A program made the position numbers and the translations under genes. A stretch of 64,000 nt of DNA from Gonocerus acuteangulatus. Its lineage: Eukaryota; Arthropoda; Insecta; Hemiptera; Coreidae. This document shows, piece after piece, positions 1 to 11,435 of the stretch (position 1 is the first letter of the stretch; each line of letters starts with the position of its first letter). The stretch covers positions 128,274,808 to 128,338,807 of the forward strand of contig OX328132.1 in assembly GCA_946811695.1 (NCBI GenBank), in the 5' to 3' direction. The notes under the pieces are model-generated. The model did no database searches and was not told the DNA's origin. It worked only from the letters and a program-made list of their open reading frames with translations.

Positions 1-836
1 ATACAAAAAACCTCATATTATCGTATTTTGATCTAACGCAGGAACAGGATACAGTCACTCTAGTGGTAGAAAGCGCTCCTTGCGGCGGCTTTGTGAACCT
101 AGGTCTGACGGGCTTTTCTATTGAAATATATTACAAATTAAACCCCCGCTTTCCGATTGACCGATTCAGCTCATTTCTACAACACTTCTTTCTCATGAGT
201 TACCCACGATGTATACCGCGTTTCGTTACAATACAGCAGAAATTACGACCGGTATGAGTATATTAAGAATTTGGGTCAGGAGTAAACCCCCCCATCTAAT
301 GAACCGATTTAGTTTATTTTTACAACACATATTTACCTGTAGATTACCACTACGAATACCGAGTTTCGTCGAAATATACCAAAAATCACGGCTGGTAGTG
401 GCGAATTGGTATTGTGGGTCCGGAGTAAACCCCCCTCCTAATGAACCGATTTAGTTTATTTTTACAACAGTTATTTACCTGTGGATTACCACTACGAATA
501 CCGAGTTCCGTTGAAATATACCAAAAATCACGGCTGGTAGTGGCGAATTGGTATTGTGGGTCCGGAGTAAACCCCCCCTTCTAATGAACCGATTTAGTTC
601 ATTTTTATATCTCACTTTTCTCTCTATATTACCACTACGAATACCAAGTTTCGTTGAAATATAACAAATATTACGGCTGACATAGTCAAATTAGTGTTTT
701 GGGTTCGGGGTAAACCCCCCCTTCCGGTGGACCGACTTTGGTGGTTAACGAACTCGTTCAATCGTTTGCTAATTGAATGCTATATACCAAGTTTCGTGAC
801 GAAAAAACAAAAACTCTGGCCGCTATCGTGTTAACA

Positions 837-902
<66 letters not shown>

Positions 903-1058
903 TATATATATATATATATATATAGATATATATAAATTTTAACGGGGGTCATTTTCGGTGTCTACTAGGTAGGATCGATAAAGATTTGAAGAAATTTTTC
1001 AAAAATTCCGTCATGAGTCCAACCTCAATAGCTACTTTCCTTCGGAGGAAAGTGCTAA
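1..1058 (+). mobile_element. Helentron-like non-autonomous element H2, copy cut by the window edge
   Basis: About 1 kb that matches 41687-42727 nearly base for base. It contains degenerate direct repeats (each with ACCACTACGAATACC and AATGAACCGATTTAG), a (TA)n run at about 838-925 and a 3' hairpin ACTTTCCT/AGGAAAGT followed by CTAA at 1055-1058. The 5' end is missing only because the window begins inside the element. Its open frames are repeat shadows. Confidence 0.75.
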
Positions 1059-1992
1059 AAGAGGATTAAGCAACTCGTATAAAAATATAGACAACAAAAC
1101 TGCTTTAGTGGATCATGCAATCAAACAAACACAAATTTGACTTAGAAAATGTTGAAATACTGGATAAAGGAGAGGACCACATAAAGAGATAAATTAAAGA
1201 AAATATACACATCATTAAAAATAGGAGAAAACAGTAAATAAAAAAACAGATAAAATATTTAAATAATATAATTTTTAATATAATAAATAAAGTTTAGGAT
1301 TAATGATTTCAGTCTCTGGGAATCGATTTTAACCATGATACTTTTGATTTATACAGCTGACAACGGCCATCTTTATTTTACTTTCATTTTATTAGTTTAG
1401 ACGTGGCCCTACATGTGGGAGGTCTTCCTAAGTTAAGGCTCAAATGAGTAAATAATTAAGTTGCTCCTGAGGAGGCGTCTAGTGACTTGAAACATGTAGA
1501 ACACAAAATAAAGAGATGTTAATGAAAAGTTGAAGTGTTTCATACATGGACATTTTTACAAAAATTTAATTATAATTTATGACTGAGCGTGGGATTGGTT
1601 ATAATGCTACCAAATAAAAAAATAAACCTGCCAAATTTTTGTAATTCTGTCAGGCTTTAACAGAGTTGTTTCATGGAGAAGGAGATGCAGGATGGACTAA
1701 GAACAAAAAAATTCAGTACAGCCTTCGATTTAGGATTATTGAACTTACGAGTCACAAGGGATATAGTTTCTTCAGTAATGTTCTATGAAAAACGACTACG
1801 GTTAATCACTATGAAAAATTAATTAAAGGCTGGATGACTCAGTGGTGGCCTGCAATCTCTATTCAGATCTCCAAACAACCACACTAGATTGTAAAATCCT
1901 TAGTGTGCACCCAGGATTCACATTGAAGTCCCTCAGGACATTGAGTCGAGTATTATCCACTTGAGCAATGTTTGCTCCTGAAGGCTTTTAAT

Positions 1993-2058
<66 letters not shown>

Positions 2059-2309
2059 CACATATATACAGACATATACTACTGTGAATTTGGTTTGAGA
2101 AAATTTGGCAAAAGGGAAAAGAGATGTTATAGGAAATTTTATGCAGATTTTGAATAATCAGAATTAAATTTTACCTATGGCGTAAATGACAAATAGCACA
2201 AAAATAGCCAAAAACTAGCGTTTAGACAAAAAAAAAAAAAAAACATGGAAAACACATAATCTACTCATACTAATATTTTATGAAGACACTTTGACCATCT
2301 TTTTATGAA
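1059..2309. other. Intergenic or intronic AT-rich stretch
   Basis: No coding exon or recognisable transposon terminus was seen. It holds a long (TA)n microsatellite at about 1996-2055. If the host gene continues downstream this is probably still transcribed (inference). Confidence 0.4.
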
Positions 2310-3495
2310 ATACTAGCTGTTACCCGGCGTGCCATGCTACACCTGCTTTTTGCATATAGAAAAGCCTAAATAAATTAAAAACCAAATAAGTATTATTAAA
2401 ATCTAATAACACGAATGTGTAACTGTTTCAAACCCGTGACCTCCCAACAGTGAGTCCTAGACAACTTTGACATAACCTATAGCACCCCCCGTATCAAGAC
2501 ATACATGTATGCCAAGTTTGGTAAAAATCGGTCTACCGGTGTGGATTTTTAAGAATAAAAAAAATATACAGGAAACAGCTGGTAGACGTTTTTGACCTGG
2601 CCTATGACAATCCCCTGATCAAGACCAACCTGTGTGCCCAGTTTGATCACAATCTGTGAAACGGTGTGGATTTGTATAAAAAACAAACGTACAGACAGAC
2701 AGCTGGTAGACGTTTTTGACTTAGCCTTCGACACTCTTAGATTAAGATCTACATGTGTACCGAGTTTAGTCAAAATCGGACGAACGGTGAGGATTTGTAT
2801 AAGGGACAAACATACAGACAGACAGCTGGTAGAAGTTTTTGACTTAGCCTACGACACTCCTCAGATTAAGATCTACATGTGTACCGAGTTTAGTCAAAAT
2901 CGGACGAACGGTGAGGATTTGTATAAGGGACAAACATACAGACAGACAGCTGGTAGAAGTTTTTGACTTAGCCTACGACACTCCTCAGATTAAGATCTAC
3001 ATGTGTACCGAGTTTAGTCAAAATCGGACGAACGGTGTGGAGACGGTACCGAGTTTGGATTTGAATAAGGCACAAACATACAGACAGACAGCTGGTAGAT
3101 TTTTTTGACCTAGTCTAGGAGATTTCCCGTATCAAGACCTACCTGTGTGCCAAGTTTGGTCAAAATCGGTCAAACGGTGTGGATTTGTATAATGAACAAA
3201 CATACAGACAGACAGCTGGTAGAAGTTTTTGACTTAGCCTACGACACTCCCCAGAGTAAGATCTACATGTGTACCGAGTTTAGTCAAAATCGGACAAACA
3301 GTGTGGAGACGGTACCGAATTTGGATTTGTATAAGGCACAAACATACAGACAGACAGCTGGTAGATTTTTTTGACCTAGCCTAGGAGATTTCCCGTATCA
3401 AGACCTACCTGTGTGCCAAGTTTGGTCAAAATCGGTCAAACGGTGTGGATTTGTATAAGGAACAAACAGACAGAACACGTGATTTTTATATATAT
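2310..3495 (+). repeat. Tandem array of about 123- and 142-bp units at a retroelement-like 3' end
   Basis: Units start near 2692, 2816, 2939, 3081, 3206 and 3348, each with CAGACAGACAGCTGGTAGA. They differ by an extra segment of about 19 bp (GAGACGGTACCGAGTTTGG type) that makes two long units among the short ones. More diverged units reach back to about 2520. The block opens with TACTAGCTGTTACCCGGCG and closes with TTTTTATATATATAGATT, a style common at 3' parts of arthropod RTE-like or Penelope-like elements. In-frame peptides are repeat translations. Confidence 0.7.
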
Positions 3496-3757
3496 AGATT
3501 TTGTAGAACACCTTCATAAGTAAAAATGGAGGGAAAATGATTGATTAAAAAAAAAGGACAATAAAAGTAGTAGAAAACCAATTGAATCTTACTTTTTTTA
3601 AAATTAGGAATTGAAATGATAAATGAAGAAGAATGAAAAAGCAAGAAATAATAAAACAACAGGAATCACAACTGGTTGTGATACATAATATCTTGTAAGA
3701 TTCGAAACACTTACTGCAAGTTTTCATTTAAACTAAAATTGTAACTATTAAAAATAC

Positions 3758-3921
3758 CTGATCTTGAAGCGCCCAATTTTTAATGAAACTTTTCCAGCAG
3801 TTGTTTTTAAAATTGCTGCTGCATCTTCATGACTCATTTTTTGGATATCCTGGCCATTTACAGATAATATTTGGTCCCCTTTCATGAGTCTTCCATCAGT
3901 GTATGCCATACCACCTGCTAT
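3758..3921 (-). CDS. MPDZ: MPDZ-like exon: C-terminal part of the PDZ11-like domain
   Basis: Most downstream exon in the window, 164 nt, phase 0 in and phase 2 out, acceptor TTGGTTAG and donor GTATTT. It encodes IAGGMAYTDGRLMKGDQILS, VNGQDIQKMSHEDAAAILK and TAAGKVSLKIGRFKI. GD-ILSVNGQD followed by the SHEDA helix is a class I PDZ binding groove; the histidine that binds the ligand hydroxyl is present. The reading frame leaves the window downstream, so one or more 3' exons lie beyond position 1. Confidence 0.95.
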
Positions 3922-4058
3922 CTAACCAAATATCATCAATCTTAGAAAGAAGTTTTGTTTTGTTATTTGTATTTATATTCAAATTGTAAGTTTAAAAATA
4001 CTTTAATAATTGCCCTGTGTCATTTTATTTTTATTTTATTTATTTTATCATTATAGTT

Positions 4059-4068
<10 letters not shown>

Positions 4069-4089
<21 letters not shown>

Positions 4090-4090
4090 A
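4069..4090. repeat. (TA)n microsatellite
   Basis: Pure TA run downstream of the PDZ11-like exon, not linked to a recognised element. Confidence 0.9.
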
Positions 4091-4307
4091 GGTTATTTGA
4101 TCGATTTGCATTTTTTTGTGTGTTTTTTGTTGTTATATATTTAACTTTTTAACATCAATTCCTATGCCTAGTGGTTGATAACTAAGTTGTGTATACAGCA
4201 ACCCAATTTAGTTGGGCAACTTCTGGAAGTAACACATATGAGATCCATCCCATGATTCAAATAAAAGGACCCAAGCCAAAACATCAACATTTTTCATTGC
4301 ATATGTA

Positions 4308-4856
4308 GCGGCACCCCCCTAACGTCTCAGTTTTATTTGGTGGCAACACTGGAGTTGCTACAGCTAGGCTACTGAACAACACTGCAGCCGGATCTAACGC
4401 CATTTAAGCCAGTCTGTGTCTAGCCTCTGCCTGGGTACTTGACACGCTCGTGGCAGTGACCACGTGCATATGACTCCGTTGTGCTATGGACCTAGTTCCT
4501 GATATCTTAGCCTCACACAACAACGGCTAAAGTTGTGACCCCGACGTGATCAAACCGATGAATTTCCAGATTTTCCAGACCTGATTCCGAGGGGACATAC
4601 GTTCTTCCTGTCCCTACACCCCCGGCGGCACCCCCCCCCCCCCTAACGTCTCAGTTTTATTTGGTGCCAACACTGGAGTTGCTACAGCTAGGCTACTGAA
4701 CAACACTGCAGCTGGATCTAACGACATATAAGTCAGTCTGTGTCTAGGCTCTGCCTGGGTACTTGACACGCTCCGTTCCCAGGCAGTGACCACGTGCATA
4801 TGACTCCGGTGTGCTATGGACCTGGTTTCTGATATCTTAGCCTCACACAACAATGG
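4308..4856 (+). repeat. Direct duplication of about 230 bp, possible LTR remnant
   Basis: The blocks at about 4308-4530 and 4624-4856 are near-identical; both begin GCGGCACCCCCC-TAACGTCTCAG and end in a CTCACACAACAA--GGCTAAA segment. The sequence between them starts GTTGTGACCCCGACGTGAT, which resembles the LTR/internal junction of some arthropod Gypsy-type retrotransposons (from memory). Only about 80 bp of internal sequence remains, so at most this is a collapsed remnant. Confidence 0.45.
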
Positions 4857-5217
4857 CTAAACACACAAGGTACCTAAAATTATATAAGTGACTCAAATTT
4901 GTGATGATACAAATATCAGTCCTGAAACAGGTCAGATGAGTAGATACTATATAGACTGGACACTTGATTGCAGCACACTATACTGTAGCTTTTGAAAGAG
5001 TTCACAAGTACTTCTAAGGGAATGGCCATAGCTAAAAAGTTGAGATTAATGCCTTTTTATTCAGATCTGGAAGCAAAAAACCTTCCTTGTGTCATGTCTG
5101 GCTTGTTAGAGATCTAAGTATGGAAATGTGTTAATAAAATTAGTATGAGCCAGTTAATAAAATTATTTAAATTCAATTAGGGTTTATAAAGATGAGTTAG
5201 GCTTTATTAAAAATTAG

Positions 5218-8095
5218 TCCGACTCGCAGGAACTGCAGCATGTTAGCGCGGTTCCGTTCATGTCCCTAGTGCCATTTGATAAGCTTAGAAAAGAAATAAA
5301 CTTATTTTTTTTATATATCTCGTGAAAATTGTCAAAATCCTCTCGAACATCTCGAATAAAAGTGATATTAAGGCGTCAGGGACACCGACAGTAGCTAACT
5401 TTTACACAGAAGCGGAAATTACAGAATCTGGCTCTCATTCTAAAGCAAAGCTCTATAAATCAATACAAAATATGCCTAATAAAGCCTTTCTAGTGGATAC
5501 AGAAGCATGGGCGTATATGAGGGGGGGGGCTGAGGGGGCTGCAGCCCCTCCCGAAATTTTGAATTGATGATAAAAACTTCTCGTAAAACCCTTAAAAATA
5601 AATTAAATAAGATCACTTAGTTCATAAAACATATTTTATTTTACGTGTAATAGCGTTTTAGTTGCCTAAAACTATTCCAAGCTCTAAATATTTAGTATTC
5701 CATACCCTGGAAATGGTCTCAGCCCCCCCCCGAAATTGTTTTTATATACGCCCATGTACAGAAGGATCAAGAAGAAGTACACAAGATTGAGTAGAATACC
5801 CGTCCTACTATAGCCTATATAGAATAATATGCCGAATAAAACCTATCTAGTTAATACACAAGGACATATAAAAGTCTTGACGAATAACAAGTCAAGAAAA
5901 AAAACTTTATTTAACAAAATAAAACAAAGTTTAGTTGCCCAACTACAATAGAATAATATACCTAATTAAGTCTATGGAGTAGATACAAATGGACCAAAAA
6001 CAAGTCTTGTGGAATATTGTTTTTTTTTCTAATTAAATACTTTTTATCAATATTTAGTATATAACCTTTGTTGAAAACTATTGATTGCTAATTGATGAAT
6101 CGGTTTACAACTAAGTAGTCTTTATGAATATTTAGTATATAACCTATGTTTGGATCTGTGTTTTTGGGGTGCTCTCCGCCTAGGCTTTGTATTTGTGTCG
6201 GCAGATACCTGGGGTATATTTACTGCTCTTGAGGATTAACTCTTAGCAGGTAAATTTCCTGCAGACCTTCTGCTTCTACGGGCATTGAACTGCCATATTC
6301 GCTCATAGTATCTAACCGTTGTGAAGTTTATTTTTTGGATTTAGGACTTAATATACATATGTAGACTAAATCATAGCAAGAAGTAATCCTCCGTCGTCGG
6401 TACTTAACTATGTAGACTCGCTAATGTTATCCAATCTTAGATACATCGTATTTAAAATCCACAGCAAAAACACGACATTTCATCAGAATCCCCTGCTGAA
6501 TAAAACTTATATAGAATAATATGCAAAATAAAGCCTATCTAGTGGATAAAAATAGATGAAAAAAGCCGTTCGTGGTGGTAGAAAATCTTAAAAGTATTTC
6601 GCTCAGAAATCTCCGAAATATTGTCACTAATTTTACGTATCCTGTTTTATAGGCAAATAGATTTATATTCTATAATCAATAAGAAAAACCTACTAACAAT
6701 AAAAAACTATGGGTAACAGATGAAAATAGGGAATACCAAGAATAATTCTAAAGAACGAAATCAACACCAGTACTGTAATCTAGATATTCACACGGCATCT
6801 TCGAATTCTAACAAACAAAATATTGATTCTAATTATACGTATCCTGTTTTATTGACAAATACATTTGACTACTATAAGCAATTAAAAACACTAGGGAATA
6901 TGCCAAAGAACTCGGAATAGGAGCCTCGACAGTTTCAAGACATTTGAAGGAAATCGACAAATCCAAAACTGACATTTCATACGGTACAGCCTGTTATATT
7001 TTTAACAATGAATTGCTTTTCTTATTTTAATTAATCTGTTTTATTGTCAAATACATGATCCTACTATAACCAATGAAAAAACAACAAGGAATAAAAACAA
7101 ACAAGAAGAACCGTTCGAATAAACGAAATCAATTACTTCAAAGTTTAAGCACTTATTTCTCCGATTGACATAGCCTAATCAAAAATTGTTTCAGAATCTT
7201 TTTTGTAGAACATTTAGTAAGCTTTCGCATGGTAACCCTCCGTTTACCAATATTCCTAACCGTCTTCGAGATATCAGGGAATGTATACGAAGTTCCCAAA
7301 ACATTTCATGTCTGTTAATAAAATATTTTATTCTAATCCTTCCTTAGCTCCAAACGTAACCGAAATTTTAACATATTAGTGTTGATGAAATTCAAACATG
7401 CAGAAAATGTTTCAACTGAATCCCATAATTTTAAGTATCAAAATCAAAGACAAAAAGAACAGTTCGAATAAGCGAAATCAATTACTTTAAAGTTTTAAGC
7501 ACTTATTTCTCCGATTGACATCGCCTAATCAAAACTTTCATTAGAACCTTTTTTGTAGAGCATTTAGTAAGCTTTCCAATGGTATTCTTCCGTTTCCCAA
7601 GATTCTTAACCTTTTTCGAGATATTAAGGAAAGTATACAAAGTTACCAAAACTTTTTTATGTCTGTTAATAAAATATTTTATTCTAACCCTTCCTTAACT
7701 CCAAACGCAACCAAAATTTCAACATATTAGTTTTAATGAAAGTAGAAGATGCAGTAAATGTTTCAACTGAATCCCATGATTCTAAGTACCCAAACCAAAA
7801 ACGGCATTCAAAAATTATTTTTTCAGTTTTCTCGAAAACGGTTAAAGCTATCGCCTTGAAAATGGTTTCATTCGTTTTCCTAGCCCAAGAAGCCTATAAA
7901 ACGAGTACTTACAAGCTTATGAACTCAAAAACGTAAGCGTTACGATTTTTTTTGCGCGAATTTCGCCCCAAACGCCATCTTCCAGTGGGCGGATTTTGCT
8001 GGTTAACGAACTTGACCTTTCAAATTGGACGACAGATTTTTCTACCAAATTTCATCAAAATCGGACCATCAGGGAAGCCAGAAATGAGCGAACAG

Positions 8096-8140
<45 letters not shown>
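5218..8140 (+). mobile_element. Helentron-like element H1, copy a (3' end lost)
   Basis: Starts TCCGACTCGCAGGAACTGC, with TTAGCGCGGTTCC soon after. It is collinear with copies at 36243-38789 and, inverted, 11165-14301. It contains MITE M1 at 5506-5756 and ends in a (TA)n run at 8098-8140 that passes directly into the 5' end of the next copy. The expected 3' hairpin is missing, so copies a and b probably joined at the microsatellite. Short open frames in it recur in other copies and show no known domain. Confidence 0.7.
5506..5756 (+). mobile_element. hAT-like MITE M1 with 8-bp target duplication
   Basis: Inverted termini CATGGGCGTATAT and ATATACGCCCATG flank 251 bp with G- and C-runs near the ends. 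The element sits between two copies of TACAGAAG (5498-5505 and 5757-5764). An 8-bp duplication fits the hAT superfamily. Confidence 0.8.
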
Positions 8141-8144
<4 letters not shown>

Positions 8145-8182
8145 TCCGACTCGCAGGAACTGCGTCATCTTAGCGCGGTTCC

Positions 8183-8252
<70 letters not shown>

Positions 8253-9491
8253 GGCACATCTACATCTAGGTCATTAGCGCCGACATCCAGGGTGTAGCGA
8301 GGAATTTCACCAGCGAGCCGTGGGGTGATAAAATTCCTGCCGGAGGTTGGGAATCGAACCCACCATCTCCCGCTTATGAATCCAAGGCGCTAGCCATTAG
8401 ACCACGGGAGACCCCGGTTCCTGTTCATATCTCTATTCTCATTTGAAAAGCATAGAATAGAAACAGATAATATTTTCCTCGGCCTTTGTTCAAAGGGTTT
8501 TATGGCTGGCTATACCTGGGGTCAGGTCCGCAAGACCCTAGAATCGTCTTCTACCGATACTTCATTTCATACGTTTCAATGAATTGGAAAATATCAAATA
8601 TTTTCACACATTCCTGTGTTCTTTTACTATAGTAATAATTCTACAGATAAAATCAATTAAAAAATAAAATAAAAAACCAACAGCATAAAGGCAATTGAAA
8701 ATATTCAAAAGACGTCAACGAATCTTTTTCTCTTGGCAAGCTATATTTCTAACATTGAATTGTTTTTCTTATTTTGCCTAATCTGTTTTATTGTAAAATA
8801 CCTTATCCAACTATAAGCAATTAAAAAATAACAAGGAATAAAAACAGACAAAAAGAACAGTTCAAATAAGCAAAATCAATTACTTTAATGTTTTAAGCAC
8901 TTATTTCTCCGATTGACATCGCCTAATCAAAACTTTCATCAGAACCTTTTTTGTAGAGCATTTAGTAAGCTTTCTAATGGTATTCTTTCGTTTACCAAAT
9001 TCTTAACCTTTTTCGAGATATTAAGGAAAATATACAAAGTTACCAAAACTTTTTATGTCTGTTAATAAAATATTTTATTCTAACCCTTCCTTAACTCCAA
9101 ACGTAACCAAAATTTCAACATATTAGTTTTAATGAAAGTAGAACATGCAGAAAATGTTTCAACTGAATCCCATGATTCTAAGTACCCAAACCAAAAACGG
9201 TATTCAAAAACTATTTTTCCAATTTTCTCGAAAACGGTTAAAGCTATCGCCTTGAAAATGGTTTCATTCGTTTTCCTAGCCCAAGAAGCCTATAAAAAGA
9301 GTACTTACAAGCTTATGAACTCAAAAACGTAAGCGTTACGATTTTTTCTGCGCGAATTTCGCCCCAAACTCCATCTTCCAGTGGGCGGATTTTGCTGGTT
9401 AACGAACTTGACCTTTCATATTGGACGACTGATTTTTGTACCAAATTTCATCAAAATCGGACCATTCGTCTTCGAGCTAGAGAGCGAACAG

Positions 9492-9587
<96 letters not shown>

Positions 9588-9724
9588 AAATTTGAACCAC
9601 CGTTATTTTCGGTCTCTAGGGGTTCTGAAACGCGAAATTTTCTTGTCGGCACTTCCGGATTGTTTCATTGCATCAACCTTATAAGCGGGGTTCCTCCCTA
9701 TGGGGGAGGGAGGAACCGCGCTAA
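8145..9724 (+). mobile_element. Helentron-like element H1, copy b, both ends present
   Basis: Begins TCCGACTCGC at 8145 and ends with hairpin GGTTCCTCCCT/AGGGAGGAACC followed by GCGCTAA at 9724. A tRNA-derived SINE interrupts the 5' subterminal repeat. A (TA)n tract lies at about 9497-9590, next to the conserved GAACCACCGTTATTTTCGG. The next H1 5' end begins 4 bp after CTAA. Confidence 0.75.
8183..8414 (-). mobile_element. tRNA-derived SINE S1, full-length
   Basis: Read on the minus strand it opens GGGTCTCCCGTGGTCTAATG, with an A-box-like TGGTCTAATGG and a B box GGTTCGATTCC, followed by a conserved body (GCGCTAATGACCTAGATG) and a poly(A) tract of about 60. It lies between two GGTTCC repeats, consistent with a short target duplication. 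The head looks most like tRNA-Glu, but the anticodon is uncertain. Confidence 0.85.
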
Positions 9725-9727
9725 AAG

Positions 9728-9994
9728 TCCGACTCGCAGGAACTGCCTCATCTTAGCGCGGTTCCGTTCTTATCCCTAGTCTAATTTCGAAAGATTAAAA
9801 TAGAAGCAGTTATTATTTTGTTGAGAGGAGATCGTTGACCGTTGATGATGCAAGGTAGGGATTGTCCGGGTTCGGTCACTGCTACTTAATAATACATACC
9901 CCATATGTGTATGTATGTGGGCATATATATGTACATATGTGTGCGTGTATATGTGTATGTGTATATGCATATATATAAATATATATATATATAT

Positions 9995-10054
<60 letters not shown>

Positions 10055-10300
10055 TAGATGGAGATAGTTAGCCGCTGTAGAGATACGAAGACAGGTATAG
10101 TTGGGATTCGGCTAGGAGGAAAACGTCAGACTTTCAAAAAGAAATCTGTATTTTGGACGTTTCGACTGCAACAATGGCAGCCTTCTTCAGCTAAAAAATA
10201 TATACAACTTATAAGTAAAGAAATTGTACAACTAGTAAGTAAAAGACAGGTAGAAATGAGCGGAGTATATATATCAATACAATAAATTTTAACCAATCTT
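9728..10300 (+). mobile_element. H1 5' end (copy c) running into a ribozyme-bearing repeat
   Basis: TCCGACTCGCAGGAACTGCC with TTAGCGCGGTTCC begins the copy. Past about 9900 it becomes low-complexity (TG/TA runs to 10048), then GTTAGCCGCTGTAGAGA and GGGATTCGGCTA, which also precede the ribozyme motif in copies e and f. No 3' hairpin is found before the central inverted repeat. Confidence 0.6.
10150..10197 (-). ncRNA. Candidate hammerhead ribozyme (Penelope/retrozyme type), arm 1
   Basis: On the minus strand CTGAAGA is followed by helix II GGCTGC/GCAGTC around loop CATTGTT, then GAAACGTC, giving a GUC cleavage triplet. ACGT is self-complementary, as needed for a dimeric helix III. Helix I is weak: TTTTAG faces CAAAAT, with one mismatch. 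One extra A lies between CTGAAGA and helix II; this departs from the minimal consensus and lowers confidence. Confidence 0.5.
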
Positions 10301-10901
10301 ATTTTTAAAACCAATGAAAATACAGTAGTTGGAAAGTAAACAGCATGTAGAAAGTGTTAGTAAAAACAGTACAAAAAAAAAATAAACAGTAAAAACAACG
10401 AACATTTTTTATGTAGTGAAAAACAGAATCTATTGTATAAGTGAATACAATTTATAACAATTAATATATAGATACATACCACTAGAGAATGTCTAGGGGG
10501 GAGGGAGGAAGACCTTGATGACAACTTAGGTAACCATGGTTGAATGTATGAGGGACAGCAACTACACAGGGGGTTTTATAGTTTTGACCGGGGGAGGGGT
10601 GAGGAAGCGGTAAGTCGGTAAAGATGAAAGAAGAGCAATTGCTGGGTTGTAAAAGCGGGTTGTAAAGGTGTTAAGAGTTTTGGGACACACAGGTAGAAAA
10701 ATTGTCTGGAGCCTGGGAACAAAGATAAAAAGGAGGTCAGGACAATTTATGGAAGACGGCGGAGTAGGCAGGGGAGATGTTTTGTTTGTCGTATTTGTTA
10801 AATAGGTTAAAATTTATTGTATTGATATATATACTCCGCTCATTTCTGCCTGTCTTTTACTTACTAGTTGTACAATTTCGTTACTTATAAGTTGTATATA
10901 T

Positions 10902-10950
10902 TTTTTAGCTGAAGAAGGCTGCCATTGTTGCAGTCGAAACGTCCAAAATA
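10902..10950 (+). ncRNA. Candidate hammerhead ribozyme, arm 2
   Basis: Same motif as arm 1 in opposite orientation: CTGAAGA at 10909-10915, helix II GGCTGC/GCAGTC, GAAACGTC at 10936-10943 with cleavage predicted after 10943. Both arms share the same helix I mismatch. Confidence 0.5.
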
Positions 10951-11164
10951 CAGATTTCTTTTTGAAAGTCTGACGTTTTTCTCCTAGCCGAATCCCAACT
11001 ATACCTGTCTTCGTAAATATTTACATTTTCCCTTCTTCCAACTAAAGTTAGACAATATTTAGTGGGTAATTTGTAAAATATTTTATGTTAATTTTGTCCG
11101 CCTAAAAGGGGATTTTCGGCCAATGTGCGTGGTAAGATGATGCAGGTCCTGCCCGTCGGGCTTT

Positions 11165-11300
11165 TTAGCGCGGTTCCTCCCTCCCCAATAGGGAGGAACC
11201 CCGCTTATAAGGTTGATACAATGAAACAATCCGGAAGTGCCGACAAGAAAATTTCGCGTTTCAGAACCCCTAGAGACCGAAAATAACGGTGGTTCAAATT

Positions 11301-11361
<61 letters not shown>

Positions 11362-11367
11362 TTATTT

Positions 11368-11435
<68 letters not shown>

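Larger units (their letters stand above)
10083..11013. repeat. Inverted repeat, arms about 210 bp
   Basis: Arm 10083-10296 and arm 10805-11013 are near-perfect inverted copies (ACGAAGACAGGTATAGTTGG on one side, its complement on the other). About 510 bp of unrecognised spacer separates them. Each arm carries one hammerhead-like motif, the two pointing away from each other. Confidence 0.85.

Noticed and set aside
2692..3480. CRISPR array
   Set aside because: Eukaryotic context, and the units are tandem with no unique spacers.
4308..4856. Intact LTR retrotransposon
   Set aside because: No gag or pol and only about 80 bp between the repeats.
6720..6920. 66-codon frame found in three H1 copies (6720, 12602, 37436)
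   Set aside because: Conserved only because the elements are recent copies. No known domain, and changes are no rarer than in flanking DNA as far as can be judged by eye.
8340..8414. Possible functional tRNA gene
   Set aside because: The cloverleaf is eroded and the sequence continues into a SINE body and poly(A). It is one of many dispersed copies.
9381..9779. 132-codon frame with long Tyr-Ile repeats
   Set aside because: Translation of a (TA)n tract within H1. The same applies to similar frames at 758, 1972, 7996, 11205, 35503, 42469, 46453, 47429 and 58656.
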